64,000 nucleotides of DNA from Camillea tinctor (taxonomy: Eukaryota > Ascomycota > Sordariomycetes > Xylariales > Xylariaceae). The stretch covers positions 62,001 to 126,000 of the forward strand of contig MU394122.1 of NCBI GenBank assembly GCA_022578605.1. The letters run 5' to 3'. The first letter of the stretch is position 1; every line of letters begins with the position of its first letter. Both the position numbers and the translations under genes were made by a program. Of the stretch, positions 24,447-37,058 are shown one piece after another. The notes under the pieces are model-generated. The model was not told the origin of the DNA, did no database searches, and was given only the letters and a program-made list of their open reading frames with translations.

Positions 24447-27400
24447 TTATCTCTTACTTTTTAATTCTCCAGCGACTCTATTAGCCAGAATTTCCAAAGT
24501 GATGGACCCTCCAAGCAGATCCAAAAACGGTATGTCGACTTTGAAAGACCTGTAAAGCCAAGACCTCAACTCTGCCCCGACCATGCTGTCCATTCCGTAG
24601 GCTGCGAGAGGTCTGTTGACATCAACCTTCTCGTAAGGCGTCAAAATCATATTGCCAAACCTCCGTGTGATATGGATCCTCAATGCATCCGCTAGCGAGA
24701 ACCTCGCATCTAGGAGGCTACAAACTTCCTCGGGTAGATCTCCTTCCTGACCTGCCTTGCCTGGTCTATGACTATGTAACGCACGCAACAGAAGCGAGCT
24801 TCGAATGTCGTTCAACGTCGAATCATCATCCTCAAATCCCCTCTTCCGACGTTTGACCAAACTTACCGACTCCAGGCCAGTTAGTATGTGGACTTCAGCA
24901 AGACGGTCGTACCCTTGAGCTGCTATGGGCGGCTGGTAGGAGAGACTGACGTCAATCGTCGTTAAGAGCTCACTCTCCGGCAGTGGGTGGACTCCTCTGC
25001 GTATTAGTAGCTCCCCGATTTCTGGATTGTCGTGCAAGTAGCCAACTTCGGAGACCATCCCCAGGCCTAGCGCGACAGCAGGGAGTCCGAGAGATCGTCG
25101 ATAACCTATAAACCTGTTAGGTAAAGGGAAATCGGTAAGGGGGGTTGGATTGTAGGCAATACGTACGAGCGAAAATATCAAGAAAATAGTTCCCTGCGCA
25201 GTAGTTGGACTCGGTTGCCGTTCCCACACTTCCACAGTTGGAACTCATCATAAGAAAAAAGTCTAGCTGCGAGTCTTTGCCCATCAGCGCATTGTGAACA
25301 TTCCAGGTTCCCTGCACTTTTGGACGAACTGCTTCATGCCATTGCGTGGCAGACATGCTAGTAAACAGAGTCTCCTAGTCTTCTGTATCAGTGATCGGGT
25401 TCATAACCTTTCTATGCCGGAAGTTGACTACTCACATGTAGACCCATGGCAGCCTGGATGACGCCACCTATGGGATATTCAGCGCTTTGCACCATGGCAT
25501 TGACGTCCGCCATCGAGGAAACATCTCCACGTATGACAATACATCTTGCCCCTTTTGCCTCTAGATCCCGAACTAGATCGCGGGCCGAATCCTTGAGGAT
25601 ACCGGATCTGCCCAGGAAAACGAAACTCCGGGCTCCCCGGTCCATCATCCACCTGGAGATGCATCGACCGAGACCCCCTAAGCAACCGATCATCAGATAG
25701 GTCTTGGCGGGTGAAAGTTGAGTTTTGAACCTCAGAGGCTGCACGTTAATTTTGGATTCGGGATTCCGCATGCTGATTACAATCTAGAACCTGTTGTTAG
25801 CTGAGTGCGCGGCGTGCTTGTTGAGAAGGTGTCTTACCTTTCCTATCCTGCTTGCGAGCCCGAAGGTTCTGAGAGCATTGGAAGTCTGGGAAATATCGAA
25901 TGTCTGTAGTGGGAACTCGACGAGCTGCTTTTGCCGGTACAGCTGTAAGACCCGGGCTAGCAGCGATGCCCATAACCTATTGTGAGCTGGCTTCTTTGAG
26001 TAATACAAGTCGCTCAGATCGAACGCAGCGAAGCTTACGCTCTTTAGAAACTGCTTCATTTCGAGACGACCCCCTTCTGTCATATCCCGTTTCCCGATCT
26101 CTATGAAGCGCCCGAAATGCGAGCAGCATCGCCAACTTGCATGGAGCAATTCGCCAGTCAGCGAATTGAGGACCACATCAACGCCCTGTCCCTCCGTCGC
26201 CTTCATGATTTCGTCGGCAAACGAGACATCGCGAGAGTTGAAGATATTTTCTCGCTTAATATTGAAGTTCCTGACGAGATACTCTTTCTTTTCTTCCATT
26301 GACACCGTGGTGAATATCTCGGCTTGGGCTTGGAGCGCCACCTGGATAGCCGCGATACCGACTCCACCGGTGCCAGAGTGGATAAGAACACTCTCCCCTG
26401 GTTGGAGGTTTGCTCTCGTGAGCAAAGCATATATTGCTGTAGAGTATGCCACAGGGAGAGTGCACATAGTCAAAATGTCTTCTTCGGGCTGAAGCTTCTG
26501 GCAAGCCCACGATGGGACAACCTCGTGGCTTCTGAAATGGCCAGGCGCCATGACAACCACACGATCCCCAGCTTGGAGATCTCGAACCCCGTCGCCGATG
26601 CGTCTTATGATCCCGCCGTACTCCAGAGTACAGGACGCATCTCTCGTATCGACTTTGCCGCCGAGAGCGTAGTAGTCCTTGGCGTTCACGCTGACAGCTT
26701 CGACTTCTACTTCAACACATCCCAGCCCAACATCAGGTGAGTTGGGGATCTGCTTGAAATAAATCGAATCGATATTATTATTTCTTCCAATCGCCAGCTG
26801 CACTGGTTTCACCTCGCCTAATGCCAATTGTACGGTCTCTGCGCCTTGTTTCTGGCGGAAAGACGCGTTTAATCCATCGTCAGGGACGAAGCGGCTGATA
26901 TGCACGACGCCATTTCTCTGCATGAACTCCGAGTCTGAACCACTATCGATTGATCTAGCAAGTACGTGGACAATATTTCGGGCTGTCTGGACTATCTTGT
27001 CTATACTATTGTCCACGTCGAAGGTAATGAATCTCAATGCCGGCTGCTCCAGTGCGACAGCGCGTGCGAGGCCCCATGCTAGAGAATAGTCCGGTGAAGT
27101 CCCTTCGAGAAGTCCGCCCCTAGTGACCCATAGCAATGTCGATGCTCTGTCCGTGATTTGCTTGACGATGCCTATGCTGTCGTCTGACAGTGTGACTAGC
27201 AGCGGTTTCTCTAGTTCTAGCAGAGAAACGACTACAGCTCCCGGAGGAATGACTCTTTCGCGTACGTTTCTGAACTCTATAACCACTGGCTCCGTGCCAA
27301 ATATCGATTGAATCTCGCAGCTTATGGTCTCTACCAAAGGGCTGAGACGGGAACAAATGATATACACCTCACTACGCTTCTGGAGGGAGTCGAGGTCATA

Positions 27401-30400
27401 GCTCGTCGCCGTGTGAGCTAGAACGGCTTGATATCGAGTTTCAGTAAGGGGAGCAGTGTATAAGGTAACTAACTGATGCTCCTGTGGGTGAATCTGTAAA
27501 GGGGCATCCAGAGCTGCAAGTATCACACCCTGGGGGCTAGTCAAGCTTTTAGCGAAACTCAAGTTATCCAAAAGCTGACTTGTCGTATCGCAATGGGTGA
27601 ACAAAACAAGATCGTAGTTTGCGTCTTTTGTTTCGAGAACTTCGCTTGCAAATTCTCCGGTTTTAATATTCACGTCTCTCGTGCGCAGTACGCCGTTCTC
27701 ATCGATTCGACCAGTCTGGTAAGACCAGAGCCGGGGAAACGGACCAGCCCCCCCAAGCAAATCTAGGATCGGTTGGATAGTATCTTGACCAGAAGCTCCA
27801 CACTCGAGTACTCGAAGATGAGGGTTCTTATGTCCAAGGAGATCAATACATCCGGCGAAACTTCGCAAGCAATCGTCGTTGAACTCCGTTGTGAGTTGGC
27901 TACTTATCCCTTCTAAATAATGGCTCGTATTTGAGAAGTCCTGAAGGCCAATCTCAATGTCTGGCTTCCATAATACTCGCAGCATAGGGTGACGTTGTTC
28001 TCCTGCTTCGAGATCCGACTTTGTCTGGTACGAGACAAGGCGAACATCATTAAGTTGGCCCACCACGCAGCCTGTCTCGCTCCTCATTTCCGAGACCGCC
28101 ATGGATGCCCCAAAACCTACAGTTCTGGTGCTGGAACTAATATGTAAGGATTCACCACCCCTCTGGTGGCCGATTAAGAAAAAGGCAGAGCTGATTCGCG
28201 TCGGAACCATGGCTTTCAACACTTCTGGGCTACCAGCTGTGACTGCAACTATGGATGCTTGGAGAGCCGCATCGATAGTGACGGGGTGTATAGGGTAGTT
28301 CTCGTTTGGCGTATCTTGAAGGAATGGTGCTCGACAGTGGGAATAATGCATTACTCTGCCCCGATCAACATCGAAGCTTGTGACCGTACGGAACCGCGGG
28401 CCAAAATTCAGGCCTTCCCTTGACATCGCGTCGTACCAGACGCGAGGAGCCGTTGGCGTCAGCGCTTCTTGGGAAACCTTAGGATCTACCGTAACAATAG
28501 AGTTCTTGGCAGCTAGCCCAATGGTGCCTCTCACATGAATCGTCGAGACGTGATCAACCACGGATATTATGCCGACTTCCCATGATGACTTCGAGCTTGT
28601 ATAGTGAGTAATTCGAGATGGCTTCAAAGTAGTCAGTAGCTCTAGCTTCGTCGAAGAATCCGCAGAGATGGGAAGAGCGGCTATTATATCGAAATCCTCA
28701 AGATGAATTACAGCGCTACCCTGTGTACTAGAACATTGCTTCAATGCTTCAATGGCCATGGCCACGAAGGCAGCCGCAGGAAAGACAATAGCGCCATCCA
28801 GCTTGTGATCTTCTATCCACGTAACTTCTTCGAGCCGTAAAATATTCTTCCATCGGCTTTCTACTTTGTCTCCTCCTGGTATCAACGATCCTAAGAGCTC
28901 GTGGCGTCGATGAACCCGGTTCCGAAACTCAACACTTTCACGAGGCTCGGACCAGAGGACAGGATCGGGGCGTGCCCAGCGATACCGTGGTAAATCAACG
29001 AGCAGCTGTGGAGATCTGCAGGATGTACCTTTTCGGCTGGAAGAAACACCGTTGATCAGCTCAAACGAGATATTCCGACCTCGAAGGAACATGTTTCCCA
29101 ACGCAGAAAGCACCGTCTCTGCCGAGTCCATGTTGCGCACTATGGTAGGGCAGTATGGCATATCTGATCTAGATATACCTAGCGAGTCAAGTGTTTGGTA
29201 AAAGGGCATTTCTAGTACTGAATGAGGGCCCAGCTCGAGGGTATGATATTTTCCACTTTCTGCGAGGAGTGATACTGCTTTAGAAAATTCCACAGGTCTT
29301 TCAAGGTTCATCCGCCAGTATGCTGGCCCTGTATCTAGCGCCATCAGTTTATCTCCAGTCACAGAGGATATCCACAAGCAACGAGGTGCTACCTCATCAG
29401 CTCCTGGACGGAGCACCGCTTCGAGTAGGCGTTCATATTCTTGTCCCAGATGTAGCATTTGATGCGAATGGTATGCGACACCACTCGTTCTCAGCTTTCT
29501 CGCAAATATGCCCTTGCTCTGAAGATCTTCCCTCATGGAGTCTATATCGCAAAAATCTCCCGATATAGTGACATTTTCCGGAGAATTGATGCAAGCGACA
29601 TTAACACGTCCCAGCTTTTGATTACTTGAGATGTACGCTTCAGCAGCTTCACGAGACAGGTTGACAGCCATCATCGCACCCGAGTCCTTGCCGTAATTTT
29701 CCACGACGTATCCGCGGTAATAAGCAATCGTGATCGCCTCTTTTGCAGATATCACTCCAGCTGCATAAGCGGCTGCTATCTCGCCAGAGGAGTGGCCTAG
29801 CACAGCGGATGGTGTCAAGCTCCATGAATACAGTAATTGTATTAACCCTATTTGAATTGCTGTACAGGCAGCTTGGGAATGTCCGGGCTTCATAGTATTG
29901 TTTATGGTGTTAGTCCCAAGTATTATGTCACTTAGCGCCCACGATGGAGGATGGGGTAATAGACTCAGGAAAGAATCCATCTCTGTGATCGAGTCTCGGA
30001 ATATTGTGAACTCTTTGAAAAGTTCCCTACCCATTCCTACCCATTGCGCACCTTGGCCTGTGAATATGAAAGCGAGGTCGTTGGGAGAACGACTTGTATG
30101 TCCGTCAAGTGCGCATAATCTAGCCAAAGATATGTCGTCTCTCATTGACTTTCTTTTTACAATAAAGAACCCTCTTTCAGTCAGGTGAGAGCGATGAGCG
30201 CCTAGAGTGAATGCTAGGTCTTCCAGCGCGACCGACTCCAAATCATAATTGACAAGATCTTCGACTCGAGCGTTCAAGGAGATCTTGTTTGCCGCCGAGA
30301 ATGGCAGAAGGAAGTAGTCGCGCAACGGGGAGCTCCTTGGCTTTAGAGAGATATCCGGCGGAACGCCTTCGAGTATGGCATGCGCATTGGCACCACCGTA

Positions 30401-32047
30401 CCCAAAGGCGTTGACGCCAACTCTCCGCGGATAATTCTCAGAGCTGACGGGCCAAGCTTGGCCTTCTGTGACGATTTTCACCCCCCATTCGCCGCACTTG
30501 ATCCTGGGGCTAGGACGGTCATTCACTCTGGTCAGAACGGGATAGGGGTTAAGATTAAGGCTCTTACTTGATTTTTGACACACCAATGGTAGGGGGTATA
30601 AATCCTTTCTCCAGCATCAATGTTGCCTTAATTACACCGGTAATTCCGCTTGCTGCCTCGCTATGCCCAAAATTCGGTTTGACACCTCCAATAAGAATAG
30701 GATGAGTCGTTGGTCTCATCATGAACCGAGCGATCGCCTCAACCTCGATGGGGTCTCCGACGCTTGTACCTACAAAATGTAAGCTGCTAGAAAAAGAAGA
30801 GAGATAAAGGTCGATGCTACCAGTTCCGTGGCATTCCACATATGCAGTTTCGTTAGGTGACAGACCACACTTCTCGTAAGTCTTACGCATCAAAGCGATT
30901 TGGGCGCTGGGACTCGGAAGCGTAATCCCCTGAGTCCTGCCATTATGGTTTGCTGCTGTTGCTCGTATTATGGACCGTACAGGGTCACCATCACGAACAG
31001 CATCACTTAGCCGCTTTAGATACAAAGCTCCAATGCCCTCCGCACGGCCATACCCATCCGCAGAGGCATCAAACGTATGACAGGTCGATGTTGGTGAGAG
31101 AACTCCAGCTTTCATGGTGCCAATGTGCTGCTCGGGGCTCTGTATAAGATTCGACCCAGCCACAACAGCAGCATCACACTCACCGTTTGCCAGGGCCGCA
31201 GATGCAACATGAAGACAGTATAAAGTCGATGAGCAAGCTGTGTCTAACACAAGGCTAGGACCTAGCATGTTGAAAACGTGGCTGATTCGGTTGGCCAGTA
31301 TGGTGGTACCCATACCCGTGGCGCTATAAGTGTGTAGTTCATCGACATTCTTCATTTGCATCACCTGGAAGTCCAGTGTGAAATTACCTACATAGCATCC
31401 TGTATTTGAACCGGATACTTTTTCAAGTGGTACCTGATATGGATTACTTAGTATTATTCACCCTGGTGATAGTGTTGTCAAATCTTGGCTGTGAACTAAG
31501 TTTAAGGGGGAACACATACTATGCAATCATTATCCTTTAGCATAGCATCATGACTCGGGGCTCTGTATTGCACATACCTCCAGCATTTTCAAAGCATTCA
31601 AACACGACCTCTAGCAGTTTGCGCTGCTGCGGGTCCATGTAAGTTGCTTCTAGGTTATTGATCCCAAAGAAATCATTATCAAACGCCCTGACATCTTCGT
31701 CGATGAAATAACCCCCGCTCATTCCAATAGAACCGGCACGATCAAAACCTTTCGGATGATAAAATCCGTCAAGATTAAATCTCGACCCTGGCAGCTCGCA
31801 CTGGCCTGATCGTCCTTCGCAGAGCATACGCCAGAGGCCCTCGGGCGAGGATACACCCCCGGGAAGTCTTAAAGCTGCATATATGAAGTAGGTTAATAAG
31901 CTATTATATGGACTATCGGTACTAGGGATACGAACCCATTCCAACAACAGCTATGGGCTCAGGGATCGCCCCGCGACTATAAGGTTCTGGCGAGGATGAG
32001 CTCTCATAACCATTCGACCTGTGGCCGTTTATATTGCTTATAGACAT
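24447..32047 (-). CDS. Highly reducing type I polyketide synthase (KS-AT-DH-psiMT-ER-KR-ACP)
   Basis: Iterative PKS and core enzyme of the cluster. Proposed exons: 31936-32047, 31578-31874, 30821-31417, 30568-30769, 25838-30527, 25436-25783, 25167-25374 and 24447-25105, giving 2370 residues. KS: Cys198 in DTACSST, VECHGTGTSVGDP, KPNFGHSEAASG. AT: GHSSGEIAAAYAAG near 647 and YHSHQ. DH: His977 in HKLDGAIVFP and Asp1155 in HPVTIDAALQ. ER: LIHSGTGGVGIAAIQ near 1785-1800. KR: GCLGGLG near 2000 and SNYCAGN (Tyr2140). ACP: Ser2325 in YGMDSMVGAELR. The methyltransferase position (about 1309) reads VLECGASGQDT, lacking the Gly-rich SAM motif, so C-methylation is probably lost. There is no thioesterase or reductase domain. 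Oddities: the exon 2 to 3 junction is in frame only with an acceptor at AAAAAG inside the conserved VPLEK stretch, and intron 4 (30528-30567) is only 40 nt. Confidence 0.9.
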
Positions 32048-33997
32048 GACCGATAATATGCATCAGCTTCAAGCAAACAAATCTAATGACTTGGAGGATA
32101 AGAGTAAGTATGTGGACGGTTGTGACCAATTTGGAATCACGTTTCACTCTCTATAAAAGTTATGATATTTTAAGCGGCAGTGTTTATATGTTAGATATTG
32201 CCTCCGTCAGACCTTCTGCCAAGGTGAATCTACGCGATCCATACTATTCTTACTCAATTGGCTTAGCACATGACATGGTGGGTAACATCTAAAATGTACA
32301 CATCCATTATCTTGGTACTATATAGTTTTCAATCTCACGTTACACCTTAAGAGACCTGAAGTTCAGCTTCTGCTTTGCCTTGTCAGTATCAAGGTCTCAA
32401 TATCTCATATCAATTATCATTAGAACAGCGCTATGGCCGAAGAAAATTCTTGGCTCATCTAGATCCACGCTCACTATCCGGGTAGAAAACACATTATTCA
32501 GGCATTCCAGAAAAGCATAAAAAGTGCTGACATGGCTGGAAGTATTGACTTAGGAATATCCGGGGGAGGGGGTGAGGAATGTCAGGGCGGATCTAGGACA
32601 CTCCTGTTATCCAATAGTATCCACGCAGTGAGCTTCGTGGGCTCTCATAGATCCCTATCTACCTACAGCATAAGCTTACAAGGAAAGTTTTCATGATCCT
32701 CAATAGTCTGTCTTACTCGGTACCTGATGTCATAAATGATACAGCTTGTCGTAGACCTTACCAAAAAAAAAGGATAGTAAAGGGATTGTTGGTATAGCGG
32801 TAAATATATCGTCATAATGCTCTCAACCTATTCATTTACACTATTATAATAGGCTTAGAGGCACAAGACTTTTGAAATTTCTTCCAAGTCAACCTATAAA
32901 ACTCACCAGGTTAGAATAATGGGATTTTAGAACGGTCTTAATAGGCATTTCATCTACCACCATCATCATTATGCATCTATTAGTTCAAGCATAGCAATCA
33001 TAGACTTGGGCGAACATGTCTGCTTCATTCATGATTATAGCATTTTCATAGCAGTTTAATGGCTGTTAAGTCTAGTGAATCACATGGCAATGAGCAATGT
33101 AAATCATGCCCAACGGAGCTGTGTGAGAAAGCGATCGATGGATAACCGGGGATCGATTTCAAATTGCCTTTTTAAGCCAAAGTCAGAGAGTGTGCATTTT
33201 TGAAAATAATAATAATAAAATTTGTAAAGGACCATGCAGGAGGAGCAGGAATCAGATCCATCAATACCATTATTGTTGTCGTAATGTAAACCGAGAATCC
33301 TCTACCACGCCTGCATGGAACTTAGCATCTTCGAATGGGTTAGGACTCTGCAGGGATTTTTACAAGGTTTTATATGTACGATCCCACCTGATCAGTTTTT
33401 CTTTGATAATGCACGCCGTATACACCCTGCAGCATGTAAGCCGCTGTACCATTCTTCGAGGCTCTAGACTGCTTGTACGGGTGGTAATACGAAATTCCAT
33501 GACCTTTAAGTAACCGGCGTTTATAAAATGTGATATTCGATAACGACCGATATCCAATAAGGGGTAACCTATATTATTTGCATATCTACACTATAGTATG
33601 CACTACATTCCGTCTTTGGGAAGTTCCTGGCGTCTGCGACGTAATACGGTGGCAATACGGCGTAGGACAATTCGTATGTTTTACACAATATACTACCTCG
33701 TAACGAAAGCTAGCCTCCGTACTGTAAAGAATGTAGCTAGCTTTTTGATATGAGTAGCGATTCTGACTCTCCACATAATATCAGAAATATGGGAACATCT
33801 ACCCCGTACATATAACCCTTTTAATATGATGCATAGGGCTCTCCATAGCCGGTGGCTTACATTTAACCAAAACAGATCGCCTAGGTAAACACCATTATAA
33901 CCCCCTGGGTCGTATACTTCTACACTTTGGTTCCCATTTGCTACTCACTTCCTTAACCTAGGTTACCGAAGAACGCTAGAACATACACCATTTCATC
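32048..33997. other. Divergent promoter region, PKS / cupin
   Basis: About 2 kb of AT-rich sequence between the diverging PKS and cupin genes. Frames at 32086-32292, 33190-33513 and 33586-33774 are short and featureless. It holds no recognisable gene; a tRNA A-box-like string at 32790-32810 has no cloverleaf partner. Cluster regulators would be expected to act here. Confidence 0.5.
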
Positions 33998-34658
33998 ATG
34001 GCTGAGTCGGACACAGGGCCAATCACACGTTTCCCAGCAGATGATCTCCGCCCTATCAAGCGTTATCTCACCACGCATAATTCAGATGGGAAGGCGGTAT
34101 TTGTTAGTAGCCAGGGTGATGATGGGGACCACCATAGAGTTATGGTGAGAGGGAAGGGCGCTGCCAATATCGTATATAGCACGAAAGAAAATCCTGTTGA
34201 CCTGACTGACGAGAAGGATTTAGAGTATGCGAGATCAGTTGAACCAGGTAGGTAGTAGACTCATCCTGCCGGATAGCTGCACGGCGCCCTAGTACCCGAG
34301 ACCCTAGAGATCCTAATTATTTATCTTACAAATAGGCATTCATGTGCCAAACGGTACTGTCGCCCGGATGATAGACTTCGCCCCGGGGGCAGAAAGTCCC
34401 ATGCATAGGGCTCTTTCGTTGGATTATGGTGTCGTGATAGAAGGGGAATTCGAGCTTACCCTGGATAGTGGAGAGAGCAGGATCATGTATCCTGGGGATG
34501 TCTCTGTGAATCGCGCCGGGAACCACAAGTGGCGGAATCGCAGCACCACAAAGTCAGGACGTATGCTTTTTATCCTCTTAGACTGCAAACCTTTTGAGGT
34601 AAACAGGAAGCTCATCGTGGAGGACCTTGGAGAGCTAGCTAGCGAGTACGCAAAATGA
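33998..34658 (+). CDS. Small cupin-domain protein of the PKS cluster
   Basis: Exon 1 is 33998-34247, the intron 34248-34335 (GTAGGT...TAG), and exon 2 34336-34658, giving 190 residues. The splice joins SVEPG to IHVPNGTVARMIDFAPG. The C-terminal half is one cupin barrel: motif 1 region MHRALSLDYGVVIEGEFEL and motif 2 region YPGDVSVNRAGNHKWRN. In motif 1 only the first His of the usual HxH is present (HRA), although motif 2 keeps His and Asn, so metal binding may be altered; the MHR-x-LSLDYGVV pattern is common among fungal relatives. Such cupins occur in fungal polyketide clusters as isomerases, cyclases or dehydratases, but no reaction can be assigned here. It diverges from the PKS gene. Confidence 0.82.
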
Positions 34659-35025
34659 ACCGCGTGTATTCCAGATACAAGGGAAAGGGGGGTTTGGGGG
34701 GGTTCCCTTAGTTCAGATATGAGCGTATATACCTTGGTGCAGTATTCTGCAAAGGAGCGCTATAAAACTCCTGCTGCATTATCTAGACTGAAATCATAAT
34801 AGTAACCGTATTTACAATTCAGAAGTGATAAACCCCCCCCTATTCGAATATTTGCTTTAGAGTATAGGTGGTAACGTAAAAATTGGGAGAAGGTTAAAAG
34901 GGGGTGGGATGGGGACAAGGTCAAGCTCATAATCTTCCCACATTTTTGATATACAAACCAAGCTGTGCCCCTACTAATACTCACTTGCTATGTTGGATTT
35001 CTAATCCCGGATTATTTCTACAATC
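34659..35025. other. Intergenic spacer, promoter of the SDR gene
   Basis: About 370 bases with G-runs near 34685-34705 and C-runs near 34835. No gene seen. Confidence 0.5.
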
Positions 35026-36310
35026 ATGAAGCGCCCTACGATCACCAACACTAGGATTCCACTAGATTCAATCATCCTTGTGACGGGGGTTAACGGTCTC
35101 ATCGCGTCGAACATAGCTGATGTGCTATTAGCTGCAGGATATCGTGTGAGAGGCACAGTTAGAAGCAAGAGCAAAAATGAGTGGATAGCTTCCTTGCTAT
35201 CCGCACATCATGGCAGCTCCCGCTTCGAGCTCGTCGAAGTGCCGGATGTCCGGAAGCCTGGGGCGTGGGATGCAGTGGTAGTCGGGGTGGCGGCTATAGC
35301 GCACGTAATTGGAGCTGTAGACACAAGCCCACAGGATGTCGGCGAGGCACTGGAAGCCGAGCTTCCCTGGCAAATTTCGCTGCTCGAGGCCGCGATGGCG
35401 GAGCCAAGCGTGAAGTCTTTCGTTTTTACCAGCTCGGCATTTGCGGCGTGGTTACCCGATGCTAGCAGAAAACGCGAACTAGGCGAATGGGACTGGAACG
35501 AAGAGGCTGTCGAAATGGCCAGAGGTGACCCATCCGGTGCGAAGGGACTTATCTCATGGATGGCTCTCAAGACGCTATTGGAAAAGGAAATTTGGGCATG
35601 GGTAAAGTGTAGGAGTTTGCCCTTTGCTTTCAACTCCAGTGAGTAACCTCGCGTTTCCCCCTTTTGACCCCTATTCCCCTTTTATACGTCCCAGAAATAA
35701 TGGCTTGGAAATTGAACGATTAGAGATTTTGATGGATATATACTTACGAAGATCTGTCTTTCTTTGTAGTTCTTCTTGATACCGTGATAGGTCACTGCCT
35801 TCACTCTAAAGACCAAGGTATTCCATCTACGACAGGAATGGTGAAGTGGGCATACGATGGGACGAACTTGGACCTACTAGCCTTATTGCAGCCACAATGG
35901 TACATTGATACAGGCGACGCGGCACAGCTTTATCTCGCGGCGCTTATTACCCCTGGTGTCGATGGTGAACGGTTGTTCGGTTTTGGAGCACGGTATAGTT
36001 GGTCAGTGTGCAAGCCTGCTCCCCCCTAATGTTCTATTCTAGGCTATACATTTGAAAATCTTTCTAGAGCTGAGCATCATCTCTAATCTTGGCGACACTA
36101 GCTAACGAAACACATGTCTATAGGCCAAGAGTAATAGATATTCTGGCGAAGCTTTACCCCGAGAAAAGCCTCCCATCGCTAGAAGACAGGGGTTGGGACC
36201 AGACCGACGTTCCGAACAGGCGGTCCGAGGAACTATTACGCAGTGTGAAATCAGATGGATGGGCTACGCTTGAGGAATCCGTCAGGGCGGCCGCAGCATG
36301 CTTCGTGTGA
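35026..36310 (+). CDS. Extended SDR, dihydroflavonol-4-reductase-like, with Trp at the catalytic Tyr
   Basis: NAD(P)-dependent epimerase/reductase family. Three exons, 35026-35638, 35770-36001 and 36124-36310, give 343 residues. Introns have GTGAGT and GTCAGT donors and TAG acceptors; the second splice restores YSWPRVIDILAKLYPEK. The Rossmann motif VTGVNGLIASNIADVLLAAGYRV is near 19-41 (GxxGxxA), FTSSAFAAW near 134 carries the Ser, and the C-terminus has GDAAQLYLAALI. At the YxxxK site the sequence is SWMALKTLLEKE: Lys182 is kept, but the catalytic Tyr is Trp178 and the usual Ser before Lys is Leu. The codon is TGG, two base changes from Tyr. It may bind cofactor without classical reduction, use another acid, or be a non-catalytic relative. 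Cluster member between cupin and P450. Confidence 0.85.
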
Positions 36311-37058
36311 CGTGTACAGGTTGCTCAAGATGTAATTCCATGTGTTTGTACCCCAAGGGTTGCATTTTCCCTCATGGCTGGAAATAGAGCAGGCCGATAC
36401 TGTAGCTTGTGATGCAGATCCAAGACACCCCATAGATGTTGTGATGTAACTGTTACAGTTACACGAGATTGTCTTGAAAGCAAGAATTGTTATTGTCACC
36501 GCCTTTTTTCTTTTCTTCCTTCGTCTCCTGATGTTGCCCGTTTCTTCAATCCGAACGATATCTACACGACTCGATGGCGGTCGATCTTGAATTCATCTGT
36601 CGAGGACCGATAGTAGTATGTTCTCCATAACTACAGGCAATGATATGATCCGTCCAGTGTAAGTTGCGGCTCCATGACGGAGAAAGGTGAGCTGTAAGCC
36701 ATAAGCTGCAAGCTGCAAGATGTAAGCCACATAGCTGGTTCCCTCAAGCTACCTCATGAGCCAGTCAGACAATGTTGCATCTATTGTGGAGTAAGTATGC
36801 ATGGCATCGGAAGCCTATATCCTGTACATCCTGTACACTACAAGTGATATTGATCATCCTGCATCTCAAGTCCACATATGACTGTAAGCTGGCAAGCAGC
36901 AGCATACCTGAAAGAATCAACATGATCAAACAATGAGCTAGCTTCAACCTAATACTACTACATATGTCTTCTAGTACTGGCTTTTTGGGAATTCTGACCG
37001 AATTTCTCAATGTCGCGAGCTCGTAATCGTGTAAATTCATGCTTGGCCGTGAGTAACT
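36311..37058. other. Intergenic spacer, P450 promoter region
   Basis: No gene seen. It has short imperfect direct repeats of AAGCTGCAAG/GTAAGCCA near 36690-36730 and TGTACATCCTG duplicated near 36820. Confidence 0.5.

Noticed and set aside
25794..30188. Several plus-strand frames across the PKS gene
   Set aside because: Antisense shadows of the long PKS exon.
32790..32810. tRNA A-box-like string (GGTATAGCGG region)
   Set aside because: No B box at the right distance and no foldable acceptor or T stem; no tRNA gene was found anywhere in the window.
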